DNA of 5,735 bases from Marinagarivorans sp. UBA5868 (lineage in GTDB: Bacteria; Pseudomonadota; Gammaproteobacteria; Pseudomonadales; Cellvibrionaceae). The position numbers were made by a program, and so were the translations under genes. The notes beneath the pieces were generated by a model. The model was given only the letters and a program-made list of their open reading frames with translations. It did not search any database and was not told the origin of the DNA. The stretch spans positions 53,242-58,976 of the forward strand of contig DJFQ01000025.1 of NCBI GenBank assembly GCA_002432095.1, in the 5' to 3' direction. Of this stretch, positions 1 to 5,735 are shown in pieces (position 1 is the stretch's first letter; each line of letters starts with the position of its first letter).

Positions 1-351
1 ATCACAAACTGTATTGTCATGGGACGTACAGAAGCTTTTGCCCTGAAAAACCCGCCGATTCCGAGCTTTCTCGACGGCATCGGTCACGGTCTAGGCTACT
101 CCGTGCTTTTGCTCGTGGTAGCAACTATTCGTGAAATATTCGGCGCGGGCAAATGGTTCGGTTTGGAGATTCTGCCGACTGTTACCAACGGTGGATGGTA
201 TGTGCCAAACGGCCTGTTGTTATTGCCGCCCAGTGCATTTTTCATTATCGGTTTGATCATTTGGGTCCTGCGCACTTGGAAGAAAAATCAAGTCGAGAAA
301 CCCGAATATAAAATCGGTCCCAACTCAATCACGACGCAGGAGATCGCATAA
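1..351 (+). CDS. nqrD: Na+-translocating NADH:quinone reductase subunit D, C-terminal part (5' truncated by window edge)
   Basis: NqrD is an integral membrane subunit of the Na+-NQR complex, which oxidises NADH, reduces ubiquinone and pumps Na+ out of the cell. The open frame enters from the left edge in frame 1 and begins ITNCIVMGR, so the ATG at 19 is an internal methionine and not the start. Only the last 116 residues are present, roughly half of a family member. The Cys in TNCIVMGR corresponds to the NqrD cysteine (Cys112 in Vibrio cholerae numbering) that shares the intramembrane 2Fe-2S cluster with NqrE; the other NqrD cysteine would lie outside the window. Two hydrophobic membrane segments are visible: one running into [10 protein letters not shown] and one near [12 protein letters not shown] polar tail follows (about 22 residues ending TTQEIA). 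The stop codon shares one base with the nqrE start (TAATG), indicating tight co-transcription and probably coupled translation. Confidence 0.96.
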   Translation: MTNCIVMGRTEAFALKNPPIPSFLDGIGHGLGYSVLLLVVATIREIFGAGKWFGLEILPTVTNGGWYVPNGLLLLPPSAFFIIGLIIWVLRTWKKNQVEKPEYKIGPNSITTQEIA

Positions 352-959
352 TGGAATATTTCCTAAGTTTGTTTGTGCGCTCCGTTTTTATTGAGAATAT
401 GGCGCTGGCGTTCTTTTTGGGAATGTGTTCGTTTCTCGCACTTTCCAAAAAAATTAACGCGGCCATTGGCCTGGGTATCGCCGTTATAGTGGTGCAAACC
501 GTTACAGTGCCCGCAAATAATCTCATCCTGAACTATCTCCTCAAAGAAGATGCTTTGGGATGGCTGGGCATTACCGGAGTGGATCTGACTTTCCTCACGT
601 TTATTTCATTCATCGGAGTGATTGCGGCGATCGTACAGATCATGGAAATGGTGATGGATAAATACCTGCCAGCTCTTTATAACGCGCTGGGTGTATTCCT
701 GCCGCTGATAACGGTTAACTGCGTCATTATGGGTGGTTCGCTGTTTATGGTGGAGCGGGATTACCATTTTGCCGAAAGCGTGGTTTATGGTTTTGGTTCC
801 GGTGCCGGTTGGGCCTTGGCAATTTTGCTGCTGGCGGGTATCCGGGAAAAAATGAAATATTCCGATGTGCCTGATGGCCTGCGCGGCCTGGGTATCACTT
901 TTATCACCGTGGGTTTGATGTCATTGGGCTTTATGTCCTTTGGCGGCATTTCCCTCTAA
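351..959 (+). CDS. nqrE: Na+-translocating NADH:quinone reductase subunit E
   Basis: This 202-residue, very hydrophobic membrane protein is the pseudo-symmetric partner of NqrD in the Na+-NQR complex. Conserved blocks include [13 protein letters not shown] near the N-terminus, [11 protein letters not shown] in the middle, and [17 protein letters not shown] followed by [16 protein letters not shown] at the C-terminus. Cys26 and Cys124 are the expected ligands of the intramembrane 2Fe-2S cluster; the Vibrio cholerae equivalents are Cys26 and Cys120. The protein is about four residues longer than the Vibrio form. From remembered sequences the extra residues lie in the loop around [15 protein letters not shown], a length also found in Pseudomonas-type NqrE. 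The ATG at 351 overlaps the nqrD stop by one base and has an AGGAGA ribosome-binding site at 338-343, seven bases upstream. Nothing is missing. Confidence 0.98.
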   Translation: MEYFLSLFVRSVFIENMALAFFLGMCSFLALSKKINAAIGLGIAVIVVQTVTVPANNLILNYLLKEDALGWLGITGVDLTFLTFISFIGVIAAIVQIMEMVMDKYLPALYNALGVFLPLITVNCVIMGGSLFMVERDYHFAESVVYGFGSGAGWALAILLLAGIREKMKYSDVPDGLRGLGITFITVGLMSLGFMSFGGISL

Positions 960-981
960 GGCCTGACGAGGAATACACGGT

Positions 982-2205
982 ATGAATTTAGAAATTATTC
1001 TGGGCGTCGTGATGTTCACGGTGATCGTCCTGTCTCTGGTGATGATCATCCTCGCTGCCAAGGCGAAGCTGGTCAGCAGCGGTGAAGTCGAGATTGTCAT
1101 CAACGACGAAAAAACCATATCAGTGCCTGCTGGCGGCAAATTGTTGCAGACACTGGCGGCGAACAACGTCTTTTTGGCATCTGCCTGTGGCGGCGGCGGC
1201 AGCTGTGCGCAATGTAAGTGCATTGTGAATGATGGCGGCGGATCCATTCTTCCCACAGAGGAAAACCATTTCAATCGACGCGAGCAGAACGAAGGCTGGC
1301 GCTTGAGTTGTCAGGTTCCAGTGAAGCAGAACATGAAGATCCATGTTCCGGAAGAAGTGTTCGGTGTAAAACAATGGGAGTGCACGGTAGAGTCCAATCC
1401 CAACGTGGCTACGTTTATTAAAGAACTTACTCTCCGGCTTCCGGAAGGTGAAAGCGTTGATTTCCGTGCGGGTGGTTATGTTCAGCTCGAGTGTCCTCCA
1501 CATCACGTGAAATACGCTGATTTTGATGTGGCACCACAATTTCGCGGCGATTGGGAGCGGTTCGGTTTCTTCAAATTGGAATCCAAAGTTACGGAGCCTG
1601 TAATTCGCGCCTATTCCATGGCGAATTATCCAGAAGAAAAAGGCATTGTTAAGTTTAATATCCGCATAGCCACGCCACCGCCAAAATCGCAAGGTATTCC
1701 TGCGGGCAAGATGTCGTCATATGTATTTGGCTTGAAGCCAGGCGATAAAATCACGGTTTATGGACCATTTGGGGAGTTTTTCGCCAAGGATACCGACGCC
1801 GAAATGGTATTTATCGGCGGGGGTGCGGGCATGGCGCCGATGCGTTCACACATCTTCGACCAGCTGCGTCGTATCAAAACCAACAGGACTATGTCGTTTT
1901 GGTATGGTGCACGTTCTCTACGGGAGCTCTTTTACAAAGAAGAGTACGACCAGTTACAGGAGGAAAATCCCAACTTCAAATGGCACATTGCATTGTCCGA
2001 TCCGCAACCAGAGGACAATTGGAATGGATTGACTGGCTTTATCCATAATGTTCTTTATGAAAAATATCTGAAGGATCACCCGGCTCCAGAAGATTGTGAA
2101 TATTATATGTGCGGGCCGCCCATGATGAATGCTGCGGTAATTAAAATGCTGAAGGATTTGGGCGTTGAGGATGACAACATCATGCTGGACGACTTCGGCG
2201 GCTGA
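982..2205 (+). CDS. nqrF: Na+-translocating NADH:quinone reductase subunit F (NADH-oxidising 2Fe-2S flavoprotein)
   Basis: NqrF is the electron entry point of Na+-NQR: it takes a hydride from cytoplasmic NADH onto FAD and passes electrons through a 2Fe-2S cluster into the membrane part. The 407 residues match the usual family length. In order: one N-terminal membrane helix (about 4-26); a plant-type ferredoxin domain (about 36-125) with cluster ligands Cys69, Cys75, Cys78 and Cys110; an FAD-binding barrel with RAYS at 209-212 and a Ser near 245; an NAD(P)H-binding domain with [12 protein letters not shown] at 279-290; and YYMCGPPMM at 374-382 including Cys377. The C-terminal DDFGG carries the Phe that typically covers the flavin ring. 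An extra Cys80 directly follows the cluster motif. The ATG at 982 lies 22 bases after nqrE with GAGGAA at 968-973, eight bases upstream. The gene is the last of the nqr operon before a strong terminator. Confidence 0.98.
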   Translation: MNLEIILGVVMFTVIVLSLVMIILAAKAKLVSSGEVEIVINDEKTISVPAGGKLLQTLAANNVFLASACGGGGSCAQCKCIVNDGGGSILPTEENHFNRREQNEGWRLSCQVPVKQNMKIHVPEEVFGVKQWECTVESNPNVATFIKELTLRLPEGESVDFRAGGYVQLECPPHHVKYADFDVAPQFRGDWERFGFFKLESKVTEPVIRAYSMANYPEEKGIVKFNIRIATPPPKSQGIPAGKMSSYVFGLKPGDKITVYGPFGEFFAKDTDAEMVFIGGGAGMAPMRSHIFDQLRRIKTNRTMSFWYGARSLRELFYKEEYDQLQEENPNFKWHIALSDPQPEDNWNGLTGFIHNVLYEKYLKDHPAPEDCEYYMCGPPMMNAAVIKMLKDLGVEDDNIMLDDFGG

Positions 2206-2236
2206 TGATCTTGATGAATTGTTAGAAACGAACGAG

Positions 2237-2263
2237 GCGAGGGTGAAAACCCTCGCTTTTTTT
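2237..2263 (+). terminator. Rho-independent terminator after nqrF
   Basis: A perfect 8-bp inverted repeat (GCGAGGGT at 2237-2244 and ACCCTCGC at 2249-2256) encloses a GAAA tetraloop of GNRA type and is followed at once by seven T residues. It lies 31 bases after the nqrF stop. All the hallmarks of an intrinsic terminator are present. It should end or strongly attenuate nqr transcription before nqrM, so nqrM probably needs its own promoter or read-through. Confidence 0.93.
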
Positions 2264-2274
2264 GTTTTCGCGGG

Positions 2275-2363
2275 CTGCAGGATACTCGGCTAGGATGTGT
2301 GTCTAAACTCAGAGGGTGGAGTTCTGTGCCATCGAGCCACTCTGCGAACTAAGTAACCTGCAG
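2275..2363 (+). repeat. Nested inverted repeats in the leader of nqrM
   Basis: The outer arms are CTGCAGGATAC (2275-2285) and GTAACCTGCAG (2353-2363), complementary at 10 of 11 positions. Between them, AGAGGGTGG (2311-2319) pairs with CCACTCT (2337-2343) around a two-G bulge, and AGTTC (2320-2324) could instead pair with GAACT (2346-2350). The segment fills the space between the nqrF terminator and the nqrM ribosome-binding site. It could be a structured 5' leader, a degenerate palindromic repeat unit or chance pairing. It matches no riboswitch I recognise and has no T tract. I found no convincing -35/-10 pair in this gap. Confidence 0.4.
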
Positions 2364-2370
2364 TGCTTAT

Positions 2371-2376
2371 GAGAGG
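2371..2376 (+). promoter_or_regulatory. Ribosome-binding site deciding the nqrM start
   Basis: GAGAGG ends five bases before the ATG at 2382. An in-frame GTG at 2376 uses the last base of this motif, so initiation there would leave no usable site upstream. This favours ATG 2382. Confidence 0.8.
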
Positions 2377-2381
2377 TGCAT

Positions 2382-2624
2382 ATGACAACGATATTTTTAA
2401 CCTTTTTTATTCTTTTGCTGGTGGTTGCCGGAATGGCGGTAGGATTAATCGTGCGCGGCAAGCCAATCAAAGGAACCTGTGGCGGTATAGCCTCTCTCGG
2501 GTTGGGACAGGCTTGCGAGATTTGTGGTGGCGATCAAGCCAAATGCGATACCAAAACTGAGGCAGAACTGGACGCTGACGACGCTAAGTCACTGGCCTAC
2601 AACGCAGCGGATAGACGAGACTGA
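2382..2624 (+). CDS. nqrM: Na+-NQR maturation protein NqrM (DUF539 family)
   Basis: NqrM is a small membrane-anchored protein required for assembly of functional Na+-NQR; it is thought to deliver iron for the NqrD/NqrE 2Fe-2S site. This 80-residue product has one N-terminal membrane helix (about residues 4-24, ending GMAVGLIV), then the family signature RGKPIKGTCGG and a cysteine cluster at Cys33, Cys45, Cys48 and Cys55. From memory of published work on the Vibrio protein, a Cys at position 33 is the critical one. The C-terminal 25 residues are acidic and polar and look less conserved. ATG 2382 is chosen over an in-frame GTG at 2376 because of ribosome-binding-site spacing. The gene is separated from nqrF by a terminator and lies 67 bases ahead of sthA. 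In many relatives apbE lies between nqrF and nqrM; here it does not. Confidence 0.93.
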   Translation: MTTIFLTFFILLLVVAGMAVGLIVRGKPIKGTCGGIASLGLGQACEICGGDQAKCDTKTEAELDADDAKSLAYNAADRRD

Positions 2625-2691
2625 TCTTATGATGCGGCGGGCATTTGCTGGCCGACTAAATGTTAATTGGGGATGATGAGGAAGCAGGGGT

Positions 2692-4089
2692 ATGGCGGAT
2701 TACACCTATGACTTTTTGGTGATTGGGGCGGGGCCAGCGGGGGAGGCTGCGGCCATGGCGGCAACAAAAAGCGGGCTCAAGGTTGGGGTCGTTGATGATA
2801 CTGGTAGCCTCGGCGGCAATTGCACTCATAAAGGCACAATTCCATCGAAATCCATACGCCACGCAGTGAAGCAGGTGATTCATTATCGTCAGCAACCGGA
2901 AGTGTTGCAGATGGCGTCGCTTCCCCCCATCTCTTACTCAACGATTCTAACCTCTGCAAAAAAAATAATTCCCCGCAAAGTGGCAATGCACAAATCCTAC
3001 TTTATGCGTAACCGGATATATGTACATTCGGGAACGGCGCATTTTGCTGGCCCTAATCAGGTGAATGTGCAGTTGCCTTACGGGGTGATGGATCGAATTA
3101 CCGTGAAAAATGTGCTGGTCGCTACTGGCTCAAGGCCCTATCGTCCAGCCGACGTGGATTTTACCCACCCAAGGATCTATGACAGCGACACAATCCTTGA
3201 AATGAACCATACACCTCGCACTCTGATTATTTACGGTGCGGGTGTCATTGGCTGCGAATACGCTTCGATCTTTTCTGGCCTTGGCGTAAAAGTAGATTTG
3301 ATTAATACCCGCGAGCACCTTTTGGAGTTTCTCGATAGCGAGATTTCCGACGCATTAAGTTACCACCTAAGAGAGAAGGGTGTTCTGGTCCGGCAACTCG
3401 AAGAATTCGAAAGCCTGCAAGCGACGGATCACGGCGTATCGTTAAAACTTCAATCCGGCAAGCGCATCAAGGCGGACGCCTTATTGTGGTGTAACGGTAG
3501 GTCTGGCAACACTGAGCTGTTGCAGTTGCAGAATGCAGGTTTGCAGGCTAACCACCGCGGGCAGATTGAAGTGGATGAGGAATATCGCACGGCGCAGCCG
3601 CACATATACGCCGCGGGGGATGTTATCGGTTGGCCTAGCCTTGCCAGTGCATCCTACGACCAAGGCCGCGCCGTGGTGTCATCCATTATCGGCGAGCCCG
3701 TGCGTCGCGTGACGGACGCCCCCACCGGCATTTATACCCTTCCCGAAATCAGTTCAGTGGGGAAAACCGAAGCTGAGCTCACCGCTGCTAAAGTACCCTA
3801 CGAGGTCGGCAGGGCATTTTTTAAAGATATTGCCAAAGCCCAAATTAGCGGGGAGGAGGTGGGTATGCTGAAAATTCTGTTCCACCTGGATACCCGCGAA
3901 ATTCTGGGAATTCATTGTTTTGGTGCTGAAGCGGCGGAAATCATTCACATCGGCCAGGCGATCATGAACCAGCAGGGCGCGGCTAATAGCGTCGAGTATT
4001 TCACCAACACCACGTTCAATTACCCGACCATGGCTGAGGCTTATCGCGTGGCTGCTCTTAACGGACTCAATCGCCTGCACCGTCAATAA
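2692..4089 (+). CDS. sthA: Soluble pyridine nucleotide transhydrogenase (Si-specific NAD(P)+ transhydrogenase)
   Basis: SthA is a cytoplasmic FAD enzyme that transfers hydride between NADPH and NAD+, usually to dispose of excess NADPH. At 465 residues it has the normal family length. The FAD-binding GAGPAGE lies at 12-18, the nucleotide-binding GAGVIG at 182-187, and the second FAD motif IYAAGD at 305-310. The C-terminal dimerisation domain ends in [17 protein letters not shown] at 442-458, nearly identical to my memory of Escherichia coli SthA. Two features separate it from disulfide reductases such as lipoamide dehydrogenase: the CxxxxC motif is [13 protein letters not shown] (41-53), with Thr49 in place of the second Cys, and the catalytic His of the C-terminal dyad is Tyr444. 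The ATG at 2692 has GAGGAA at 2678-2683, eight bases upstream. The 67-bp gap after nqrM contains no clear terminator, so the two genes may be co-transcribed. Confidence 0.97.
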   Translation: MADYTYDFLVIGAGPAGEAAAMAATKSGLKVGVVDDTGSLGGNCTHKGTIPSKSIRHAVKQVIHYRQQPEVLQMASLPPISYSTILTSAKKIIPRKVAMHKSYFMRNRIYVHSGTAHFAGPNQVNVQLPYGVMDRITVKNVLVATGSRPYRPADVDFTHPRIYDSDTILEMNHTPRTLIIYGAGVIGCEYASIFSGLGVKVDLINTREHLLEFLDSEISDALSYHLREKGVLVRQLEEFESLQATDHGVSLKLQSGKRIKADALLWCNGRSGNTELLQLQNAGLQANHRGQIEVDEEYRTAQPHIYAAGDVIGWPSLASASYDQGRAVVSSIIGEPVRRVTDAPTGIYTLPEISSVGKTEAELTAAKVPYEVGRAFFKDIAKAQISGEEVGMLKILFHLDTREILGIHCFGAEAAEIIHIGQAIMNQQGAANSVEYFTNTTFNYPTMAEAYRVAALNGLNRLHRQ

Positions 4090-4105
4090 GGCGCGCTTAC
4101 GAGTC

Positions 4106-4126
4106 AGCGCCGACTGGGTCGGCGCT
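4106..4126. terminator. Hairpin between convergent sthA and the BamE-like gene (probable terminator)
   Basis: AGCGCCGA (4106-4113) and TCGGCGCT (4119-4126) form a perfect 8-bp GC-rich stem around a five-base loop, 16 bases after the sthA stop and 13 bases from the stop of the convergent minus-strand gene. Position and stem suit a shared terminator. However, neither strand has a clean T run directly after the stem (the plus side reads AAAATCTTAT), so it is not a canonical intrinsic terminator. It may instead protect the 3' ends of transcripts. Confidence 0.5.
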
Positions 4127-4139
4127 AAAATCTTATCGA

Positions 4140-4466
4140 TTAATTTTTCGGTGCCATCTTCACTACAGCGTGTATCACATGGTCACCTTCGAAATAGACA
4201 GTGAACTGTTCGTAATCCCAAGTGTAAATGGGGGGAGTGCCGACGGGACCTGAGCGCTCCACTGGCTGACCGTATGTTTCTTCAACCTGATCTTTCCGCA
4301 TCCCGGTTCTCGGCGAATCCACCTGCCATGCTTTACCTTGTTGACCCAAAGGGATGGCAACGGTCTCGGCGTAGCCTGTACCGCTGAAAAGCGGAATCAG
4401 CGCCCCAAGGCAGCAAGCCAAAATAATAGGCCTGCGGCCCGAAGCAGCGGTGCGGAATGCGTTCAT
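4140..4466 (-). CDS. Small exported protein with a BamE/SmpA-like domain
   Basis: I do not recognise a named gene. The 108-residue product has a Sec-type signal peptide: RR at 11-12, a hydrophobic core at about 14-27, and a likely signal peptidase I site after GYA (cleavage after Ala33). The mature part, about 75 residues, carries the pattern of the BamE/SmpA/OmlA fold: GMRKDQVEETYGQP at 55-68, then a turn rich in Pro and Gly, YTWDYEQFTVYF at 81-92, and a final strand ending VIHAVVK. BamE itself is a lipoprotein of the outer membrane assembly machine. Here Cys18-Cys19 lie too early and in a poor lipobox context, so a soluble periplasmic protein is more likely. The ATG overlaps the stop of the upstream PilZ gene (ATGA) and has GGAGAA on the minus strand at 4473-4478, so translation is probably coupled. 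The domain call is by pattern recognition only. Confidence 0.72.
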   Translation of the reverse strand: MNAFRTAASGRRPIILACCLGALIPLFSGTGYAETVAIPLGQQGKAWQVDSPRTGMRKDQVEETYGQPVERSGPVGTPPIYTWDYEQFTVYFEGDHVIHAVVKMAPKN

Positions 4467-5047
4467 TGGTTGTTCTCCGGTGTTGAACTTCGTTTTCGAT
4501 GGCTGACTTGTGCCTTGATAATCTGTCGCGCCAGTTCCTGACGGTCCTGCTCTCTCAACCGATGGAATTTGGCGCCGATACGGTACCCGTCGTCGCCTTC
4601 GTCCTCGCAGCGACTGACCGAAGCGAAGACTATCACGGGCGTGTAACTGGGTAAAAAAATCATTCGCAAAACGAGAAAGTTGCCTTTGTATAACGCCCGG
4701 TCGCTACGAAAGGCCACCCCGTCTTCACTCAGGTTGACACGGGCCGTGCCGCCATTTTCACCGGATGAGAACATGCTGTGGCGCGCTATAAGGTCAATTT
4801 TTTGGTTTAGTTTATGAAGGTAATCGCCGAGCAGGCGTTGTTTTTCAGTGATGATTTTGAGAAGTTGCAGCGCTTCCCGATCAATGCGCCGCAGCTCCGC
4901 AACCAAGTGCAGCGCTACACCGTCACCGATTGCCTGTTCAGGCTCCTGCTCTTCAGCGGTGTGGCTATCCACCACACGAAAGTCGAAAATCACATCGTTG
5001 TTGATGCGAAAGGTGTTGCGGCGCTCGGGTGGCGGAGGGGTTGTCAT
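4463..5047 (-). CDS. PilZ-domain protein with a helical insertion between its c-di-GMP motif halves
   Basis: PilZ domains bind the second messenger cyclic di-GMP through an RxxxR motif and a [D/N]xSxxG motif. With the start at ATG 5047 the product has 194 residues. RNTFR lies at 10-14 and NLSEDG at 105-110, so both halves are present but about 90 residues apart, where typical PilZ domains have a few tens. Between them residues 43-91 look helical and charged (ELRRIDREALQLLK, EKQRLLGDYLHKLNQKID) and may form a coiled coil. After the second motif come beta-rich segments (FLVLRMIFL, TPVIVFASVSR, YRIGAKF) typical of the PilZ barrel, then a basic tail. No membrane segment or signal peptide is seen, so it should be cytoplasmic. 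A longer reading from TTG 5098 has no well-placed ribosome-binding site. From memory, Pseudomonas aeruginosa has a PilZ gene (PA2989) close to sthA, which supports a conserved neighbourhood. Its target is unknown. Confidence 0.85.
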   Translation of the reverse strand: MTTPPPPERRNTFRINNDVIFDFRVVDSHTAEEQEPEQAIGDGVALHLVAELRRIDREALQLLKIITEKQRLLGDYLHKLNQKIDLIARHSMFSSGENGGTARVNLSEDGVAFRSDRALYKGNFLVLRMIFLPSYTPVIVFASVSRCEDEGDDGYRIGAKFHRLREQDRQELARQIIKAQVSHRKRSSTPENNQ

Positions 5048-5150
5048 ATGGCCTGACTCACAGTCGTTCTGTTTCACCAGCGATCTCGGTTTAATCAATA
5101 ATAGCTTATCGTCCCTTCATTCCGCCGTGTCGGCACCCGAGTTGATCCTT

Positions 5151-5178
5151 TTGGTGGTAATCGGTAAGAGACTATAAT
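5151..5178 (+). promoter_or_regulatory. Probable sigma-70 promoter for the ABC-F gene
   Basis: TATAAT at 5173-5178 is a perfect -10 hexamer. TTGGTG at 5151-5156, 16 bases upstream, is a weak -35 match (three of six). Transcription would begin near 5185, giving a leader of about 23 bases before ATG 5208. The divergent PilZ gene starts at 5047, so the 160-bp gap (5048-5207) holds the control region for both directions. I see no clear operator in it, and on the minus strand only a TATTAT at 5098-5103 without a partner -35. Confidence 0.6.
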
Positions 5179-5207
5179 CCGCCTTCGTTCCAGCTTGAGC
5201 AGTTCCA

Positions 5208-5735
5208 ATGATTCAGTTGCAGGCCCTCGGCCTCCAGTTGGGGACCAAAGTCCTTCTAGAAAATGCGGATCTCACCGTTTATCCCGGCCAAAAGTGGGGG
5301 GTTATCGGTGCGAACGGTAGCGGCAAGTCCAGTCTGTTCAAACTCCTGCTGAAAGAGCTTCAGCCGGATAGTGGGTCGCTGAATATCCCCAAAGATTGGG
5401 TATTGGCACATATGGCTCAGGAAGTAGCCCATCAGAGTCGCGGCGCTTTAGATTATGTAATTGATGGCGATGTCGCTTTGCGCAATCTCGAAGCAGAGAT
5501 AGCGCGTGAAGCAGACGGCGAGCTCCTTGCGCGCCTTTACAGCCGCCTGGAAGCATTAGACGGCTATACCGCCAATGCCCGGGCGCAAAAGCTGCTGCGC
5601 GGACTGGGGTTTTCCTCCGAAGATGTATCCCGCAATGTTAGGGAGTTTTCCGGCGGCTGGAGAATTCGACTTAATCTGGCGCGGGCGCTCATGTGTCGAT
5701 CGGATCTCTTACTGCTCGACGAACCCACCAACCAC
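5208..5735 (+). CDS. yheS: ABC-F family ATP-binding protein, YheS type (3' truncated by window edge)
   Basis: ABC-F proteins carry two ATPase domains and no membrane part; characterised members act on ribosomes, adjusting translation or rescuing stalls. The first 176 residues are present, covering most of the first ATPase domain: Walker A GANGSGKS at 34-41, a region at about 85-130 that should hold the arm subdomain, the signature FSGGWR at 147-152, and Walker B LLLLDE at 167-172 followed by PTNH, a strong ABC-F hallmark. YVIDGD at 83-88 and the stretch from SGGWR to the end closely match my memory of Escherichia coli YheS rather than Uup, EttA or YbiT. About 450 further residues should lie beyond the right edge. 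The ATG at 5208 has only a weak ribosome-binding site (GAGCAG, about six bases upstream). A TATAAT box upstream suggests its own promoter. Confidence 0.9.
   Translation, partial: MIQLQALGLQLGTKVLLENADLTVYPGQKWGVIGANGSGKSSLFKLLLKELQPDSGSLNIPKDWVLAHMAQEVAHQSRGALDYVIDGDVALRNLEAEIAREADGELLARLYSRLEALDGYTANARAQKLLRGLGFSSEDVSRNVREFSGGWRIRLNLARALMCRSDLLLLDEPTNH

Noticed and set aside
1120..1692. 190-residue open frame on the minus strand
   Set aside because: It lies wholly antisense to nqrF, whose domains are intact throughout, and its translation shows no domain pattern I recognise. It is a coding shadow, as are the minus-strand frames at 921-1274, 3130-3318 and 3754-4086.
2206..2375. Possible remnant of apbE between nqrF and nqrM
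   Set aside because: The gap is too short and no frame shows recognisable ApbE motifs; it is occupied by a terminator and inverted repeats.
2376..2384. GTG at 2376 as the nqrM start
   Set aside because: It would overlap the only good ribosome-binding site (2371-2376); ATG 2382 has correct spacing and puts a Cys at position 33 as in the family.
2363..2560. 65-residue plus-strand frame overlapping nqrM
   Set aside because: It is out of frame with the clearly recognisable NqrM membrane helix and Cys motif, and has no family features.
2635..2654. Imperfect hairpin after nqrM as a terminator
   Set aside because: The two 4-bp stem halves flank a G-G mismatch, one pair is a G-T wobble, and no T run follows, so it does not support termination between nqrM and sthA.
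2732..2883. SthA as a lipoamide dehydrogenase or other disulfide reductase
   Set aside because: The second redox Cys is Thr49 and the C-terminal catalytic His is Tyr444, which fits transhydrogenase and excludes disulfide chemistry.
4410..4415. Cys18-Cys19 of the BamE-like protein as a lipobox
   Set aside because: Only about five hydrophobic residues precede it and the -2 residue is Leu; the hydrophobic core continues past the cysteines to a better signal peptidase I site after GYA.
5048..5098. TTG at 5098 as start of the PilZ gene
   Set aside because: The nearest purine-rich stretch lies about 13 bases upstream, too far, and the extra 17 residues show no PilZ feature; ATG 5047 starts just ahead of the RxxxR motif.
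5098..5103. Minus-strand TATTAT as -10 box for the PilZ gene
   Set aside because: No acceptable -35 hexamer is found 16-18 bases upstream, so the call would rest on a single AT-rich hexamer.
4814..5177. Plus-strand frames of 80 and 109 residues opposite the PilZ gene
   Set aside because: They are antisense to a gene with recognisable motifs and have low-complexity Ser/Arg-rich translations typical of shadows.

Overview
The window reads as a chromosomal segment of a gammaproteobacterium, moderately GC-balanced. The protein sequences and the order nqrDEF-nqrM-sthA most resemble Cellvibrio/Saccharophagus/Pseudomonas-type bacteria. That placement is inferred from remembered sequences and gene order, not from a search.

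Left part, 1-2205, plus strand: the 3' end of the operon for the Na+-translocating NADH:quinone oxidoreductase (Na+-NQR). It holds the C-terminal half of nqrD (cut by the window edge), then nqrE and nqrF. The cysteines for the intramembrane 2Fe-2S site and the NqrF ferredoxin site are all visible, except one NqrD cysteine that would lie off the left edge. A strong intrinsic terminator follows nqrF.

Middle part, 2206-4140, plus strand: an untranslated stretch with nested inverted repeats, then nqrM (a small Cys-rich membrane protein needed to mature Na+-NQR), then sthA (soluble pyridine nucleotide transhydrogenase). The flavin transferase gene apbE, which in many relatives sits between nqrF and nqrM, is absent here. 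SthA can move reducing equivalents from NADPH to NADH, the substrate NqrF oxidises, so the neighbourhood makes metabolic sense.

Right part: converging on sthA, on the minus strand, are a PilZ-domain gene and a small exported BamE-like gene joined by an ATGA stop/start overlap. The PilZ protein is unusual because the two halves of its c-di-GMP-binding signature are about 90 residues apart, separated by a charged helical segment. Divergent from this pair, a TATAAT promoter precedes the first 176 codons of a YheS-type ABC-F protein, cut by the right edge.

Most of the window is recognisable housekeeping. The parts least explained by known families are the nqrM leader, the split PilZ protein and its exported partner.
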